Positions 6,126-6,603 of a stretch of DNA of 6,603 nucleotides are shown in pieces (the stretch's first letter is position 1; every line of letters starts with the position of its first letter). The notes under the pieces were generated by a model. That model worked only from the letters and a program-made list of their open reading frames with translations. It had not been told where the DNA came from and ran no database searches. The DNA lies in assembly GCA_021738105.1 (NCBI GenBank), contig JAIPCS010000182.1:1-6603 (forward strand), in the 5' to 3' direction. A program made the translations under genes and the position numbers. This DNA comes from Sulfuritalea sp. (GTDB taxonomy: Bacteria > Pseudomonadota > Gammaproteobacteria > Burkholderiales > Rhodocyclaceae).

Positions 6126-6603
6126 ATGAATTTTCTGGACTGGATGTCGGACATCCAGCAACGCACAGAAACCGCGCTGGACGCCGCCCTGCCGTCGCCC
6201 GGGATCGCACCCGCGCGTCTGCATGAAGCCATGCGCTACTCGGTGCTGGGAGGGGGCAAACGCGTACGCCCCTTGCTTTGTCACGCTGCTGGCGAAATTT
6301 TCGGTGCTGACATTCAGGTTCTGGGAGCTCCGGCTATTGCTGTCGAACTGGTCCACGCCTATTCGCTGGTGCACGACGACCTGCCTTGCATGGATGATGA
6401 CATACTGCGCCGCGGCAAACCTACCTGTCATGTTGCCTTTGACGAAGCGACGGCGCTTCTTGTTGGAGACGCCCTGCAAACACTGGCGTTTCAGGCACTT
6501 TCGAATCGACTGACAGGGTTGGCGGCGGCAAGGCAGCTCGAAATGCTTAATCTGTTGGCTGTTGCATCGGGATCGCGCGGTATGGCTGGAGGCCAGGCAA
6601 TTG
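6126..6603 (+). CDS. ispA: (2E,6E)-farnesyl diphosphate synthase, N-terminal part (cut by window edge)
   Basis: IspA condenses dimethylallyl and isopentenyl diphosphates to geranyl and then farnesyl diphosphate, the precursor of quinone tails, undecaprenyl carriers and other isoprenoids. The window shows the first 159 residues of a protein that is usually about 295-300 long. Clear signatures are GGGKRVRP (42-49), which binds the diphosphate of isopentenyl diphosphate, and the first aspartate-rich motif DDLPCMDDD (84-92), which binds Mg and the allylic substrate. LRRGKPTCH (94-102) follows, as is standard in bacterial short-chain prenyl synthases, and SRGMAGGQ (150-157) lies near the cut. The second aspartate-rich motif lies beyond the edge. 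AGGAAGG (6109-6115) within the end of xseB is 10 bases from the ATG. dxs often follows ispA in proteobacteria and may lie downstream, but that cannot be seen here. Confidence 0.96.
   Translation, partial: MNFLDWMSDIQQRTETALDAALPSPGIAPARLHEAMRYSVLGGGKRVRPLLCHAAGEIFGADIQVLGAPAIAVELVHAYSLVHDDLPCMDDDILRRGKPTCHVAFDEATALLVGDALQTLAFQALSNRLTGLAAARQLEMLNLLAVASGSRGMAGGQAI

Noticed and set aside
1..6603. CRISPR, toxin-antitoxin, phage-defence or mobile-element content
   Set aside because: I found no regular spaced repeats, transposase, integrase, terminal inverted repeats, tRNA or small paired toxin-antitoxin frames. The genes are metabolic, transport or housekeeping.

Overview
This 6.6 kb window is dense bacterial DNA of moderately high GC (judged by eye), holding five complete protein genes and one cut by the right edge. 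The xseB-ispA pair (exonuclease VII small subunit followed 6 bases later by farnesyl diphosphate synthase), the Shine-Dalgarno sites and the protein families point to a proteobacterium. A beta- or gammaproteobacterium is most likely. The link to lineage rests on gene order and family resemblance, not on a marker gene. I see no rRNA, tRNA, CRISPR array, transposase, phage gene or attachment site.

Layout. Bases 1-198 hold no gene I can recognise, but are rich in inverted repeats, including a nested hairpin at 71-101. On the + strand, 199-1797 encodes a flavoprotein of the fumarate reductase/3-ketosteroid dehydrogenase-like group. After a 77-base gap, 1875-3608 encodes an acetolactate synthase-like thiamine diphosphate (ThDP) enzyme. 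The two are probably co-transcribed, and their substrate is unknown. On the - strand, converging on them with only 19 bases between stop codons, lies an EamA/DMT-family ten-helix transporter (3628-4494). Upstream of it on the same strand is a Rieske-type non-haem iron oxygenase alpha subunit (4559-5659). A strong, strand-specific hairpin between those two genes looks like an intrinsic terminator or attenuator, and its short T-tract touches the transporter start codon.

A 187-base divergent region (5660-5846) separates the Rieske gene from xseB (5847-6119) and ispA (6126 to beyond the window). It carries a plausible promoter for xseB. On the Rieske side it has several short, mutually exclusive inverted repeats, one of which covers the Rieske ribosome binding site.

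How the genes may work together. xseB-ispA is a housekeeping pair in which ispA feeds isoprenoid synthesis (dxs often follows it in other genomes). The other four genes look like accessory metabolism: a flavin dehydrogenase, a ThDP lyase/ligase/decarboxylase, an exporter or importer and an oxygenase. No pathway can be assigned from sequence alone, and the Rieske protein has no ferredoxin or reductase partner here. I find no convincing new multi-gene system. The best leads are the regulatory structures around the Rieske and transporter genes and the unassigned flavoprotein-ThDP pair.
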